A stretch of 64,000 nt of DNA from assembly GCF_021513235.1 (NCBI RefSeq), contig NZ_CP090976.1:372001-436000 (forward strand). The letters are read 5' to 3'. Below, in pieces: positions 17,522 through 26,465 of this stretch. The number at the start of each line of letters is the position of its first letter. The stretch's first letter is position 1. The notes below the pieces were generated by a model. It saw nothing but the letters and a program-made list of their open reading frames with translations, searched no databases and was not told where the DNA came from. The position numbers were made by a program, and so were the translations under genes. This DNA is from Kaistella sp. 97-N-M2 (GTDB lineage: Bacteria > Bacteroidota > Bacteroidia > Flavobacteriales > Weeksellaceae).

Positions 17522-18697
17522 TTAGGCCTCGTTTAAAACGCTGAGGATAATCTCGCACCCCTCGCGGATTTCGTCCAGCGATAAAGTCAGCGGTGGGGAG
17601 ATGCGCATATATTCGTTTCGGTAGAGCTGCCAGAAAACCACCAAACCCTTCTCCATACAACGCTTCGCGACATCTAACGTGTATTCGGGCGACCCCAGAT
17701 TTACAGCCAGCATTAAACCTTTACCATTGATATTTTTAATTTTCGGATGAAACAAAAGGTCACGAAATAATTTTTCTTTTTCCGCAACTTCATCCATCAA
17801 GCCGCTGTTCAAAACTTCTTTCAGCGTCGCATAACTTGCCGCGGCGATTAAAGGATTGCCTCCAAAAGTTGTTATATGACCAAGTTTCGGCGAATGCGAT
17901 AAAGCTTCCATTATTTGGTGCGAACTCATAAAAGCACCCACGGGAACGCCACCGCCCATGCCTTTCCCCATCACCAGAATATCCGGCACAATGCCGAAAT
18001 GTTCGAAGGCAAAAAGTTTTCCTGTCCTGCCAAAACCGGGTTGAATTTCATCTAAAATTAAGAGTGCACCCACTTCTTCGCAGCGTGATTTCAGCTTTTT
18101 TAAGTAATCTTTATCCGGAACCAGAAATCCTGCCGCGCCCTGAATGGTTTCCAAAAGAACACAGGCTGTTTTGTCGGTAATTTTTGCTAAATCTTTCTCC
18201 TTATTAAAGTGAATAAAATTCACCATCGGCAAAAGAGGACGAAATTCCCGCTTATGATATTCGTTACCCGAAACCGACAGCGCCCCGTGCGTGTTTCCGT
18301 GGTAAGAATTGTGGAAAGAAATAATTTCTTCTCTACCGGTATAGCGTTTTGCAAGTTTTAAGCTACCGTCAATAGCTTCTGCGCCGGAATTAACGAGATA
18401 TGTCACCTCCAAAGGTTCCGGCGTGGCTTCGGCGAGAAGTTGGCATAATTTCACCGGCATCTCCTGAGCATATTCCCCATAAACCATCACATGCAGATAT
18501 TTTTCTGCCTGAGTCTTAATGGCTTCGACAATTTTCGGATGCGAATGGCCTAGAGTGTTTGCTGAAACGCCGGCGACAAAATCGAGATATTTTTTGCCGT
18601 CTTTGCCGTAGATGTAGCTCCCGGCAGCTTTTTCGACCTCGAAACCGGCGGCGAATTGCGTGGTTTGGGCCTGGTATTTAAAAAAGTCTTTTTGCAT
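17522..18697 (-). CDS. Class III aminotransferase (acetylornithine/ornithine aminotransferase-like)
   Basis: The 391-residue PLP enzyme shows the class III landmarks: GHSHP (50-54), NSGAEA with the phosphate-binding loop (103-108), SYHGNTHG (131-138), DE at 216-217, and the PLP lysine K245 in LVMGKGMGGG. The TTFGGNP block follows. Substrate cannot be assigned; annotation as aspartate aminotransferase family is common but misleading for this class. It has no arginine-pathway neighbours. A large repeat array lies directly upstream of its start, so its promoter may sit close to or within array-flanking sequence. Confidence 0.88.
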   Translation of the reverse strand: MQKDFFKYQAQTTQFAAGFEVEKAAGSYIYGKDGKKYLDFVAGVSANTLGHSHPKIVEAIKTQAEKYLHVMVYGEYAQEMPVKLCQLLAEATPEPLEVTYLVNSGAEAIDGSLKLAKRYTGREEIISFHNSYHGNTHGALSVSGNEYHKREFRPLLPMVNFIHFNKEKDLAKITDKTACVLLETIQGAAGFLVPDKDYLKKLKSRCEEVGALLILDEIQPGFGRTGKLFAFEHFGIVPDILVMGKGMGGGVPVGAFMSSHQIMEALSHSPKLGHITTFGGNPLIAAASYATLKEVLNSGLMDEVAEKEKLFRDLLFHPKIKNINGKGLMLAVNLGSPEYTLDVAKRCMEKGLVVFWQLYRNEYMRISPPLTLSLDEIREGCEIILSVLNEA

Positions 18698-18754
18698 TAT
18701 TGCGTGGTTCAGATTTTACAAATGAATTCTACGATTTTTTATCGCGTTTTGGTT

Positions 18755-19388
18755 AACCAATGGACCGGTGGCCCGGAGTTTCGTTCTTCATGCGAATTTA
18801 TTATTCTACCAATGGGTCGCTCCTACGGAGCTAAACGTTTGTTCGCATTATTAATTTCTATTGATAGGTCGCTCCTCCGGAGCTAAGCGTTTGTTTCTAT
18901 TATTAATTTCTACCAATAGGTCGCTCCTCCGGAGCTGCATATTGCAAACGCTTAAATAATTCTACCGATTGGTCGCTCCTCCGGAGCTCCTTATTTTTTG
19001 GTGAATTAATTTCTACCGATTGGGCGCCGAAGCTAGGTTCCATTTTTTGGCTTTACATTCTAATAACAGGTCGCTCCTCCGGAGCTGCATACTGCAACCG
19101 CTTTAATTATTCTACCAAGGGGCCGCTCCTCCGGAGCTCCTTATTATTTTAGCGTATAAATTTCTACCAATGGGCCGCTCCTACGGAGCTAAGCGTCTGT
19201 TTGCATTATTAATTTCTACCAATAGGTCGCTCCTCCGGAGCTTCTCACTATTTTAGCGTATAAATTTCTACCAAGGGGTCGCTCCTCCGGAGCTCCTTTT
19301 TTTGGTGAATAATTTATATTAAGTGGTCGCTCCTCCAGAGCTGCATACTGCATACTTTTTTATCATTTTGTTGATAGATCGCTCCAGC
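18755..19388. repeat. CRISPR-like tandem array with a period near 52 bp (not CRISPR)
   Basis: Eleven units plus degenerate ends occupy a gene-free gap. Unit starts are 18803, 18854, 18906, 18959, 19009, 19057, 19109, 19160, 19212, 19264 and 19312; spacing is 48-53 bp. Each unit reads about ATTTCTACCAAT followed by GGTCGCTCCTCCGGAGCT (30-31 bp), with a GCTCC/GGAGC mini-hairpin. The 17-22 bp spacers fall into four recurring classes, so they are not unique. Unit 5 lacks the hairpin half. Decayed units lie at 18755-18785 and 19370-19388. No cas gene is near. The rest of the gap (18698-18754, 19389-19575) shows nothing I can name. Confidence 0.92.
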
Positions 19389-19575
19389 ACAAATTTGAAA
19401 ATCAATCCTACTAAAATTGCACGAAAATAGTCTAAAAGCTTTAAAGCCTAATTTTCATTGTGTTAAGCCAATACCTAACTTGGCGTTCTTTTTTAAGAGA
19501 TAAAACAACTATAAAAAGACAGTCTTCGACTTTTGAATGATGACTAAGCTCGATTAAAGTGCTTCCAATGTCGAA

Positions 19576-21312
19576 TTATTTGCGGACGCGCTTCGGTTTC
19601 CGGGCTTCATCTTTCGCTTTGGCATCATCGATGCTTTTTTGTGCAGCGTTGTATAAGGCGTCGTCGGACTCGTACTTAACTTCTTCATAAGCGGGCGAAT
19701 CAAGGAAGATATCTTCCCATTTCCGCAGGCGGTCTTTCGTATTCCAGTTGAAATCGGGGAAAAACCGCTTCTCCCGCGAAATTAAACTCATGGGATAAAT
19801 GTCGGTATTCGCACCAATGTTACAGGAAATAATTTGTACTTTTTTATCTTCAAATTCGGCTTCAATCGTTCCGCACGTGGACAAAGAGACACCTATTCTC
19901 TCCACTTCTTTTGTTTTTTCGTTCTGATCGTCTGCGTAAGTGATCGCCTGCGCATTGCCGATAACTTTCGCAAGATTGACCTGGTTTTGATTGTAATAAA
20001 CAATCATAAGTTTTCCTTTGATTTGATTAAATTCGTCTTTCATATTCAGCGAATCGGCTTTGCTGATGGCAAAAGCATTTTCGATAACGCGCAGCGAATC
20101 GATGAATTCATTTTCTGTATCAAAATATGCTTCTATTTTATCTCCGGTAACCTGCTTTTCGCCACTCCAGGCAATAGGATTGCCATCGAGATGCATAATT
20201 CCGTCGGTTTCGTTAAAACTGAGCGAATCTGCACGGACCTGAATATTGGTTTTAAACATGCGCGATTTTTTGTAAGCGCGCAGAAAACTTTTCTTCTTCA
20301 CAGGATTTTCCGCATCGGGCTTTTGATAAGCTAAAATTCTTTCAGCGGAAAAATACATGGAATCTTTTTCGAGAATCTTTACGGCATAGGGACGGTCGGT
20401 CATCATCGCGGAATCTTTTTTCTCGAATATTTCGCCGTAACCGCCTTTCATATAACGCTGTTCCTGCGGATCGCGCAGCGTTACATTACCTTTCGCCGTT
20501 CCGAATCCGGTGATCTGATTAAAGTACATATCGTCGCCCGTAAGAATTTTTCCATTATAATTAATGCGCGAGTTTTTCTTTAAATACACTTCTTTGGAAT
20601 TCATGTTATAAGTTCCTTTTTCCGTGTAGATTAGGTTGGAGGGATTTTTTTTGTTGGTGATGGTGGTCGCACCGTTGAAAGTGGCCGTATTTGTATTTTG
20701 ATTCTGGATGATATTTACTCCTTCTACCGTATATTCGGGATTATCAATCTTCACGCTGCCGGTAAAATCGATAATTCGGCTGTTGAGATCGTAGTTCGCA
20801 GATTTTGTATACATGATGTTTCCATCTTTCGAAATGGTACCGCCCGTGTTGAAATAAGCGTTGTTGGAGAGCCGGTTGTAGTACAGTGTTTCGGTTTTAA
20901 TGGTTTGTCCGGGATCGGTTAGAACTACATTTTTTTTCGCAATTCCTTTCTGAGTGTTACCATCATACTCCATTTCTCCCGAAGTAATTACAGAGCCATC
21001 CGCATTTTGAAGTTTCACATTTCCGATCGCTCTCACGAAATTCTGTTCGCGATAAAAGATCACCTCATCCGCAGTCAGCGTGGAGCCTTGATGAAAAAAC
21101 TGAACATTGCCGGAAAAGAACGGGTTATCGTCATATTTTCCTTTAACAATCCCAAAAGTATCGGAGTGTATAAGCTGCACTTTTTCACCCTGCGCATTGG
21201 CCGCCGTCTGATTAAAGAAAGGGTCTTTAACAGCAGGATCTTTCGGCTGCGTAGGAATCTGCGCAAAAATAGTAATACTCCAGAAAAGAAAAACAACGAA
21301 AAAACCTTTCAT
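19576..21312 (-). CDS. OstA-like (LptA/LptD N-domain) protein
   Basis: The 578-residue protein has a signal peptide (MKGFFVVFLFWSITIFAQ) and then repeated short beta segments of the LptA/OstA jellyroll type, such as FFHQGSTLTADEVIFYREQN and VRAIGNVKLQNADG. The C-terminal 40 residues are charged and basic (DEARKPKRVRK). OstA-like proteins of Bacteroidetes are presumed to carry lipopolysaccharide across the periplasm, by analogy with LptA. It overlaps the upstream Fur-type gene by one base (TAATG), so translation is probably coupled. Confidence 0.88.
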   Translation of the reverse strand: MKGFFVVFLFWSITIFAQIPTQPKDPAVKDPFFNQTAANAQGEKVQLIHSDTFGIVKGKYDDNPFFSGNVQFFHQGSTLTADEVIFYREQNFVRAIGNVKLQNADGSVITSGEMEYDGNTQKGIAKKNVVLTDPGQTIKTETLYYNRLSNNAYFNTGGTISKDGNIMYTKSANYDLNSRIIDFTGSVKIDNPEYTVEGVNIIQNQNTNTATFNGATTITNKKNPSNLIYTEKGTYNMNSKEVYLKKNSRINYNGKILTGDDMYFNQITGFGTAKGNVTLRDPQEQRYMKGGYGEIFEKKDSAMMTDRPYAVKILEKDSMYFSAERILAYQKPDAENPVKKKSFLRAYKKSRMFKTNIQVRADSLSFNETDGIMHLDGNPIAWSGEKQVTGDKIEAYFDTENEFIDSLRVIENAFAISKADSLNMKDEFNQIKGKLMIVYYNQNQVNLAKVIGNAQAITYADDQNEKTKEVERIGVSLSTCGTIEAEFEDKKVQIISCNIGANTDIYPMSLISREKRFFPDFNWNTKDRLRKWEDIFLDSPAYEEVKYESDDALYNAAQKSIDDAKAKDEARKPKRVRK

Positions 21313-21785
21313 TACTCCTTTTTGGTACCGTAAAAATAAAGAGAATGCGAATCGATATTCACCCCAAAAGTACTTTCAATGGATTCTTTGATGCCCTGGA
21401 TTCGCGGGTCGCAAAACTCAATGATTTCTGCGATCTCTTTATCAGAACCCGTTTTATAGACAACCAAATGGTCGTGCTGCTTATCGAAATAAGATTTTTC
21501 ATACGAGGAAGACGTGAGGGTTTTTTCTCCAAACTGATGTTTTCGGATAAGCCCGGCATCGAGAAAGATTTCGATGGTGTTGTAAATAGTGGCTTTGGAA
21601 ACGTGGTATTTCTTCTGCATCATCAAAAGATAGAGATCATCAACATTAAAGTGATGTTCCATCATATAAATTTCCTCTAAGATCGTATAGCGTTCGGGCG
21701 TGTTTCTAAAACCCTTCTGCTGAAGGTATTGTCTTAAAACGTCCTTTATTGTAGTGATATTAAGTTCCTTATGTTTAGCGTCCAT
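21312..21785 (-). CDS. Fur family transcriptional regulator
   Basis: The 157-residue protein has an N-terminal winged helix (FRNTPERYTILEEIY, VSKATIYNTIEIFLDAGLI) and a short dimerisation domain with QHDHLV and CDPRI. It has only one cysteine, so the CxxC structural zinc pairs of classical Fur/Zur/PerR are absent. The ATG at 21785 is preferred over an adjacent TTG at 21788. A TAAATTTG box (21802-21809) lies 16 nt upstream. The metal or peroxide signal is unknown. Its stop overlaps the OstA-like start by one base. Confidence 0.88.
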   Translation of the reverse strand: MDAKHKELNITTIKDVLRQYLQQKGFRNTPERYTILEEIYMMEHHFNVDDLYLLMMQKKYHVSKATIYNTIEIFLDAGLIRKHQFGEKTLTSSSYEKSYFDKQHDHLVVYKTGSDKEIAEIIEFCDPRIQGIKESIESTFGVNIDSHSLYFYGTKKE

Positions 21786-21801
21786 CAAAAATATTTAAGT
21801 G

Positions 21802-21809
21802 CAAATTTA
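21802..21809 (-). promoter_or_regulatory. Candidate -7 box (TAAATTTG) for the Fur/OstA operon
   Basis: A TAnnTTTG match lies 16 nt upstream of the ATG at 21785 on the minus strand. A second match, TATTTTTG, directly abuts the ATG (21786-21793). Confidence 0.45.
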
Positions 21810-21854
21810 TCGAATTTATTATTAATGAATGCCGCACCGAAATTGTGAAAAAAT

Positions 21855-23843
21855 TTATTTGCAATGCCGGAAATTAACCTGTTGTATTTTTTTGGTAATT
21901 ACCTTTTGATCCAGTATTGGTGCGGACTCCACCACAACATTATGGGAAGAAATACCCCAGGCTTTGAAGTCATCGCTGCCGATATATTTTACAAAATTGT
22001 AAATATTTAAGGTCATTTTCTCTTTTATCGTTAATAAGGTATCATTGATATACGTATTGTCGATAATGACATATTTTAAATCCGGCGGAATGTTGTGCGC
22101 ACGCAGCGACGGATGGCTGCTCCTCGTCGGAATTGTACCTTCCTCCATCATATCGGCTAAAACCTGGTCGAAGTAATCATTAATTCTACGGTCGATCTTA
22201 AACCCCAGCATGAAACTGATTTTATAAATTGTTCCGGGCATAATTTCGTCTACAGTATATTTAAAAGTAAAAGGATCTTCCTGATTGACAATATTTAAGA
22301 TAAAATAATGATCCGCTCTTTTCGGTTGCTTCCGCAAAATGGAGTAAATGATTTTTGCTTCGATCTCATTTTCCCTTTTCGCACGACTTAAAAAGGCAAG
22401 ATTGGTCGCATATTTCGGAATTGTTTCGTCTAATTTTAAATCTTTGATGATCGAAATGTATTTATCCAATTTCACAAATTTGATAAATTTGGCTTTTATC
22501 AATCTGCCGTTATACCAGGCATACATACATACCGCGATAAATCCGCCTAAGACCATTGTTAACCAGCCGCCATCGAAAAATTTAATAACATTGGCGTAAA
22601 AGAATCCGAGTTCGATAAAAAGGTAAACGACAATAAAACCAATGGCAAACACCTTCATTGTTTTGGTTCGGCTGAGCCAGAAAAACAGAAGAATTGTCGT
22701 CATTAACATCGTGATGGTAATGGTTAAGCCGTAAGCGGCCTCCATGGCTTCGGATTTTTGAAAGTAAATAACGACGATAAAACACAAAAGCATCAAACCC
22801 CAGTTAATTCGGGGAATATACATTTGACCTTTCACCCCGGAAGGATAATCGATCTGCTGATTCGGCCAAAAAGTAACCGACATTGCTTCCGAAAACATGG
22901 TGAAGGAACCCGTAATGACTGATTGACTTGCGATGATTGCCGCAAAAGTCGCAAGAATTACGCCGGGCAAAATTGCCCATTCTGGCATAATTCCAAAGAT
23001 TGGATTCACGCCTTCTGAAACGCTGGTTGGATTATCCAGCAGCCAGGCGCCCTGACCTAAGTAATTTAGAATGAGCATTGTTTTTACAAAAGCCCAGCTC
23101 ACGCGGATATTCTTCTTTCCACAGTGTCCTAGATCCGAATACAAAGCCTCGGCACCAGTGGTACAAAGGAAAACAGCACCCATAATGACGATTGCACTCG
23201 GGGAATGCGTGATAAGTTGATACGCATAAAAAGGATTAAAAGCCTTTAAAATCTCGAAATTCTCTAAAATATGTACCGAACCAAAGCCTCCTAAAACCAG
23301 AAACCATAAAACCATAACGGGTCCAAAAAGCTTTCCGATGGAGGAAGTTCCGAACTGCTGAACCATGAACACGACAGCCAAAATAACCAACGTAATCGCA
23401 ACCACAGGCGTACTTGGAGAAAAAATCTTAAGACCTTCTACTGCAGACATTACGGTAAGTGAAGGCGTGATGATACTGTCGGCCACAAGCGTCGACGCGC
23501 CAATGATAGCGACAACATACAGCCACTTTTTCTTGAGTCTTTTTACAAGGGAATACAAAGAAAGAATTCCCCCTTCGCCTTTGTTATCGGCTCTTAAGGC
23601 GATAATAACGTATTTGAGGGTTGTCTGAAGCGTCAAAGTCCAAATGATACAGGAAAGAGCACCTTCAATATATTCGTCGAAGGGCATATTACCCCCGTCG
23701 CGTCTTGCATTTACAATCGCTTTCATTACATACAGCGGCGAAGTTCCAATATCTCCAAAAACAATTCCGAGGGAAACAAGTACGCCAACTGCGGTAAGCT
23801 TTTTCGTATCAAAATGCTGACCGCCTTCGATTGTATCTGACAT
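21855..23843 (-). CDS. kup: Low-affinity potassium transporter Kup
   Basis: The 662-residue protein has the KUP family N-terminus GVLVSLGIVFGDIGTSPLYV and blocks GEGGILSLYSLV, ADSIITPSLTVMSAVEGL and LCTTGAEALYSDLGH. About twelve membrane helices (to residue 440) are followed by a cytoplasmic C-terminal domain of about 200 residues. Kup is a proton-coupled potassium importer of the inner membrane. Length is typical. It is monocistronic as far as can be seen. Confidence 0.96.
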   Translation of the reverse strand: MSDTIEGGQHFDTKKLTAVGVLVSLGIVFGDIGTSPLYVMKAIVNARRDGGNMPFDEYIEGALSCIIWTLTLQTTLKYVIIALRADNKGEGGILSLYSLVKRLKKKWLYVVAIIGASTLVADSIITPSLTVMSAVEGLKIFSPSTPVVAITLVILAVVFMVQQFGTSSIGKLFGPVMVLWFLVLGGFGSVHILENFEILKAFNPFYAYQLITHSPSAIVIMGAVFLCTTGAEALYSDLGHCGKKNIRVSWAFVKTMLILNYLGQGAWLLDNPTSVSEGVNPIFGIMPEWAILPGVILATFAAIIASQSVITGSFTMFSEAMSVTFWPNQQIDYPSGVKGQMYIPRINWGLMLLCFIVVIYFQKSEAMEAAYGLTITITMLMTTILLFFWLSRTKTMKVFAIGFIVVYLFIELGFFYANVIKFFDGGWLTMVLGGFIAVCMYAWYNGRLIKAKFIKFVKLDKYISIIKDLKLDETIPKYATNLAFLSRAKRENEIEAKIIYSILRKQPKRADHYFILNIVNQEDPFTFKYTVDEIMPGTIYKISFMLGFKIDRRINDYFDQVLADMMEEGTIPTRSSHPSLRAHNIPPDLKYVIIDNTYINDTLLTIKEKMTLNIYNFVKYIGSDDFKAWGISSHNVVVESAPILDQKVITKKIQQVNFRHCK

Positions 23844-23921
23844 TCAATAAATTTTAGGGTGTAAATTTAGATTAAAAAGCAATCCCGAAAAGGTTTTTTT
23901 TTGAAAATTAACGCAAAAAAA

Positions 23922-23942
23922 GAAACTCTCTTTCGAGAGTTT
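23922..23942 (-). terminator. Terminator of pdhB
   Basis: AAACTCTC and GAGAGTTT form an 8-bp stem with loop TTTC (23923-23942); on the minus strand it is followed by CTTTTTTTG. Confidence 0.85.
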
Positions 23943-23946
23943 GTGT

Positions 23947-24930
23947 TTATGCTTTAACGTACATGGCTTTTTTAATTTCTTCTTTCACTTTTTCCAGCTT
24001 CGGGAACCATTCTGCGAAAAGAGGTGCCGAGTAAGGGGCCGGAGCATCCGGTGTTGTAATTCTTTTAATCGGCGCGTCGAGATAGTCAAACGCCAGTTGC
24101 TGAACCATATATGTAATCTCTGAGGAAACCGAACCAAACGGCCAGGCTTCTTCCAGAATAACCAGGCGGTTGGTTTTTTTCACAGAATTAATTACAGTAT
24201 CGAAATCCAAAGGGCGCACAGTACGAAGATCGATCACTTCTACCGAAATCCCTTCCTTCTCCATATCTTCTGCTGCCTGCATGGCTAATTTCATTATTTT
24301 TCCGAACGAGACTAAAGTTACGTCGGTTCCTTCGCGCTTGATGTCGGCTTTTCCGATCGGAAGGTAATATTCTTCTTCCGGAATTTCCATTTTATCACCG
24401 TACATCTGTTCCGATTCCATAAAAATTACGGGATCATTGTCCTGAATGGCGCTTTTCAATAAACCTTTCGCATCGTATGGATTAGATGGAACAATCACTT
24501 TTAAACCGGGAATATTGGCAAACCAACTTTCCAAAGCTTGAGAATGCGTCGCCCCTAATTGTCCTGCCGAAGCGGTCGGGCCGCGGAAAACGATCGGACA
24601 ATTCCACTGGCCGCCGGTCATTTGACGAATCTTCGCGGCATTATTGATAATTTGATCAATCCCTACCAAACAAAAATTGAAGGTCATATATTCAACAATT
24701 GGGCGGTTTCCGTTCATGGCCGAACCAATTGCAATCCCCGTAAAACCGAGTTCTGCAATGGGCGTATCGATAATTCGTTTTGCACCAAATTCATCCAACA
24801 TTCCTTTAGAAGCTTTGTAAGCACCATTATATTCGGCAACCTCCTCACCCATCAGATAAATGGATTCGTCTTTGCGCATCTCCTCGCTCATTGCCTGTGC
24901 AATTACTTCTCTAAAAGTATATTCTTTCAT
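23947..24930 (-). CDS. pdhB: Pyruvate dehydrogenase E1 component, beta subunit
   Basis: The 327-residue protein begins MKEYTFREVIAQAMSEEM and carries the transketolase pyrimidine-binding domain (GEEVAEYNGAYK, DTPIAELGFTGIAIG, PIVEYMTFNF) and the C-terminal domain (EVIDLRTVRPLD). It is the E1-beta half of the TPP-dependent pyruvate (or branched-chain oxoacid) dehydrogenase. The alpha, E2 and E3 genes are not in this window, so pyruvate is inferred from similarity. The ATG at 24930 fits family starts; the open frame runs to 24975. A TACTTTTG box lies at 24953-24960. Confidence 0.92.
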   Translation of the reverse strand: MKEYTFREVIAQAMSEEMRKDESIYLMGEEVAEYNGAYKASKGMLDEFGAKRIIDTPIAELGFTGIAIGSAMNGNRPIVEYMTFNFCLVGIDQIINNAAKIRQMTGGQWNCPIVFRGPTASAGQLGATHSQALESWFANIPGLKVIVPSNPYDAKGLLKSAIQDNDPVIFMESEQMYGDKMEIPEEEYYLPIGKADIKREGTDVTLVSFGKIMKLAMQAAEDMEKEGISVEVIDLRTVRPLDFDTVINSVKKTNRLVILEEAWPFGSVSSEITYMVQQLAFDYLDAPIKRITTPDAPAPYSAPLFAEWFPKLEKVKEEIKKAMYVKA

Positions 24931-24993
24931 AATCGTTTGAAAAATTAAAGTACAAAAGTAAAGATTTTTTCGCAAACCGCTAATGGTTCGCCC

Positions 24994-25025
24994 ACAAAAA
25001 AGAGCAACTCTTTCGAATTGCTCTT
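24994..25025 (-). terminator. Terminator of the DUF2147 gene
   Basis: AAGAGCAA and TTGCTCTT (25000-25007 and 25018-25025) form a stem; on the minus strand it is followed by a T-rich run (TTTTGTGG). Confidence 0.75.
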
Positions 25026-25044
25026 GTTATAATATATTTGGAAA

Positions 25045-25464
25045 TTATTTTACCTGATACCAGGTTTGGCTTCTTCCCACAAAAGAGAATCCAATATAAC
25101 CTCTTACATCCAGTTTATCTCCCTCTCTCGTAATATTACACTTGTAAGTTTTACCCGTTTTCGGATCGGTAATGGTTCCACCTGTAAATTCGCCACCTTC
25201 TTTTTTCATTCCTCTAATCACCTCCATGCCGAGAATTGGCTTGTTCTTGCGGTCGTCCTTGCAATCGATGCAGGTGGCATGTTCCGGTTTAATTAAAAGC
25301 TGAACCACTTTACCGTAATATTTACCGTCGGATTTTTTCGTAATTTCTACGATAGATTTTGCCTGCCCGGTTTCATCATCGATGGTTTTCCATTTTCCTT
25401 CAATCTGAGCGTAGGAAAGCGTTGCAAACATAAGCGCAACAAAAGAGAAAATTATTTTTTTCAT
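25045..25464 (-). CDS. DUF2147 domain exported protein
   Basis: The 139-residue protein has a signal peptide ending at about residue 19 (LSYAQ) and then the DUF2147 pattern: IEGKWKTIDDETGQAKSIV, CIDCKDDRKNKPILGMEVI, TGGTITDPKTGKTYKC and a final DVRGYIGFSFVGRSQTW. The CIDC cysteines may form a disulphide. The fold resembles lipocalin-type small-ligand binders; function is unknown. It has a near-perfect own promoter. Confidence 0.88.
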   Translation of the reverse strand: MKKIIFSFVALMFATLSYAQIEGKWKTIDDETGQAKSIVEITKKSDGKYYGKVVQLLIKPEHATCIDCKDDRKNKPILGMEVIRGMKKEGGEFTGGTITDPKTGKTYKCNITREGDKLDVRGYIGFSFVGRSQTWYQVK

Positions 25465-25492
25465 TTTAAAATTGTTTTAATTTTTGGTTGGA

Positions 25493-25523
25493 TAAATGTA
25501 ACTAAAAAAAGTTAAACACCAAA
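25493..25523 (-). promoter_or_regulatory. Promoter of the DUF2147 gene
   Basis: On the minus strand TTTG (25520-25523) and TACATTTA (25493-25500) are separated by exactly 19 nt. This matches TTTG-N19-TAnnTTTG with one base off. The box lies 28 nt before the ATG at 25464. Confidence 0.7.
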
Positions 25524-25595
25524 TCTTTAATTATTAGTACCATACTTTCCATAAGGTATAACACATAATTCAAAAATAAAACAGGAGATTTAACT

Positions 25596-26465
25596 TTACT
25601 TCCTTGCCTCCAAATTTCTTTTCAGAAGATCCGAATTTCTTAATTGAAAATAAATCCCGAAGAGCGAAACAAAAGCCGTCATCAAAGTAAATATCATGGC
25701 AGTTGCCACCGAAATTCGCACATCGTAATGTAAATAATACCCCGCTTTCATAAAAACCCACTCTCGAATACCGATACCGGAAAAGGAAAGCACACTTAAA
25801 ACCGTACTGATAAGAAAGACGAGAAAATACGTCCAGATATTTTCTACAGCGGCAAATGAACTCACGATGCAGAAAATCGAAGCCAACTGCAGTCCCTGAA
25901 TCAGAAAAGAAAAAAGCAGCGTACGGAAAAAAATAATTTTAAAAGACGGAAAAAAAGCAGTAAAAGCCAATTTTGCCAGAAAAAGGGTCAACGCAACAGA
26001 AACAATAATTAAAAATTTATAATTCGCGGGAAGAAAGGAGATTCCCAAAAGCTGAATCAAGACCAAAATAGCGAGCAAACCTGAAAGCCGGTCCGCCAAA
26101 ACCGCCGCCGACAATTTCTTGACGCCCCAATCATATTTTTTGTGAAGCACATACACTTTATACGCATCGCCGCCAATACCGCCGGGAATAAAAAAATTAT
26201 AGAACATTCCGATCAGATAAAGTTTCCGGTTCTCGTTTTTTTGAAGGTTAAACTGAAGCGCGCCAAAATACTGCCCTAATCTTTCCGCGGAAAAAAACTG
26301 CGAAAGCGCGAATAAAATCAGTGCCAAAGCTAAAAAAGCGATGTTACCCGTTTCCAAAATCCCCCAGACTTCGGCAAAAGGAATTTTTTTAAAAACAAAA
26401 TAGAGCAACAAAATACTGAGGCCCACTTTAAAAACCGTGAAGATTATTTTATTTGTCTTTTTCAA
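25596..26465 (-). CDS. Flippase-like membrane protein (UPF0104), short form
   Basis: The 289-residue protein has seven or eight membrane helices and the UPF0104 features IPGGIGGDAYKVY (about 95-107) and LADRLSGL. It resembles the transmembrane domain of MprF/AglD and is paralogous to the product of 12305-13351. Its start overlaps the GT2 gene stop by 4 bases (ATGA-type), so the two are translationally coupled. This suggests it acts on the polyprenyl-linked sugar made by that enzyme; this is inference. Confidence 0.85.
   Translation of the reverse strand: MKKTNKIIFTVFKVGLSILLLYFVFKKIPFAEVWGILETGNIAFLALALILFALSQFFSAERLGQYFGALQFNLQKNENRKLYLIGMFYNFFIPGGIGGDAYKVYVLHKKYDWGVKKLSAAVLADRLSGLLAILVLIQLLGISFLPANYKFLIIVSVALTLFLAKLAFTAFFPSFKIIFFRTLLFSFLIQGLQLASIFCIVSSFAAVENIWTYFLVFLISTVLSVLSFSGIGIREWVFMKAGYYLHYDVRISVATAMIFTLMTAFVSLFGIYFQLRNSDLLKRNLEARK

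Noticed and set aside
18755-19388. CRISPR array call
   Set aside because: Regular repeat spacing is present, but spacers recur in four classes and are only 17-22 bp, and no cas gene or leader is seen.
19834-20334. 166-residue antisense open frame inside the OstA-like gene
   Set aside because: It is a shadow of the coding frame; the sense strand encodes a clear full-length OstA-like protein.
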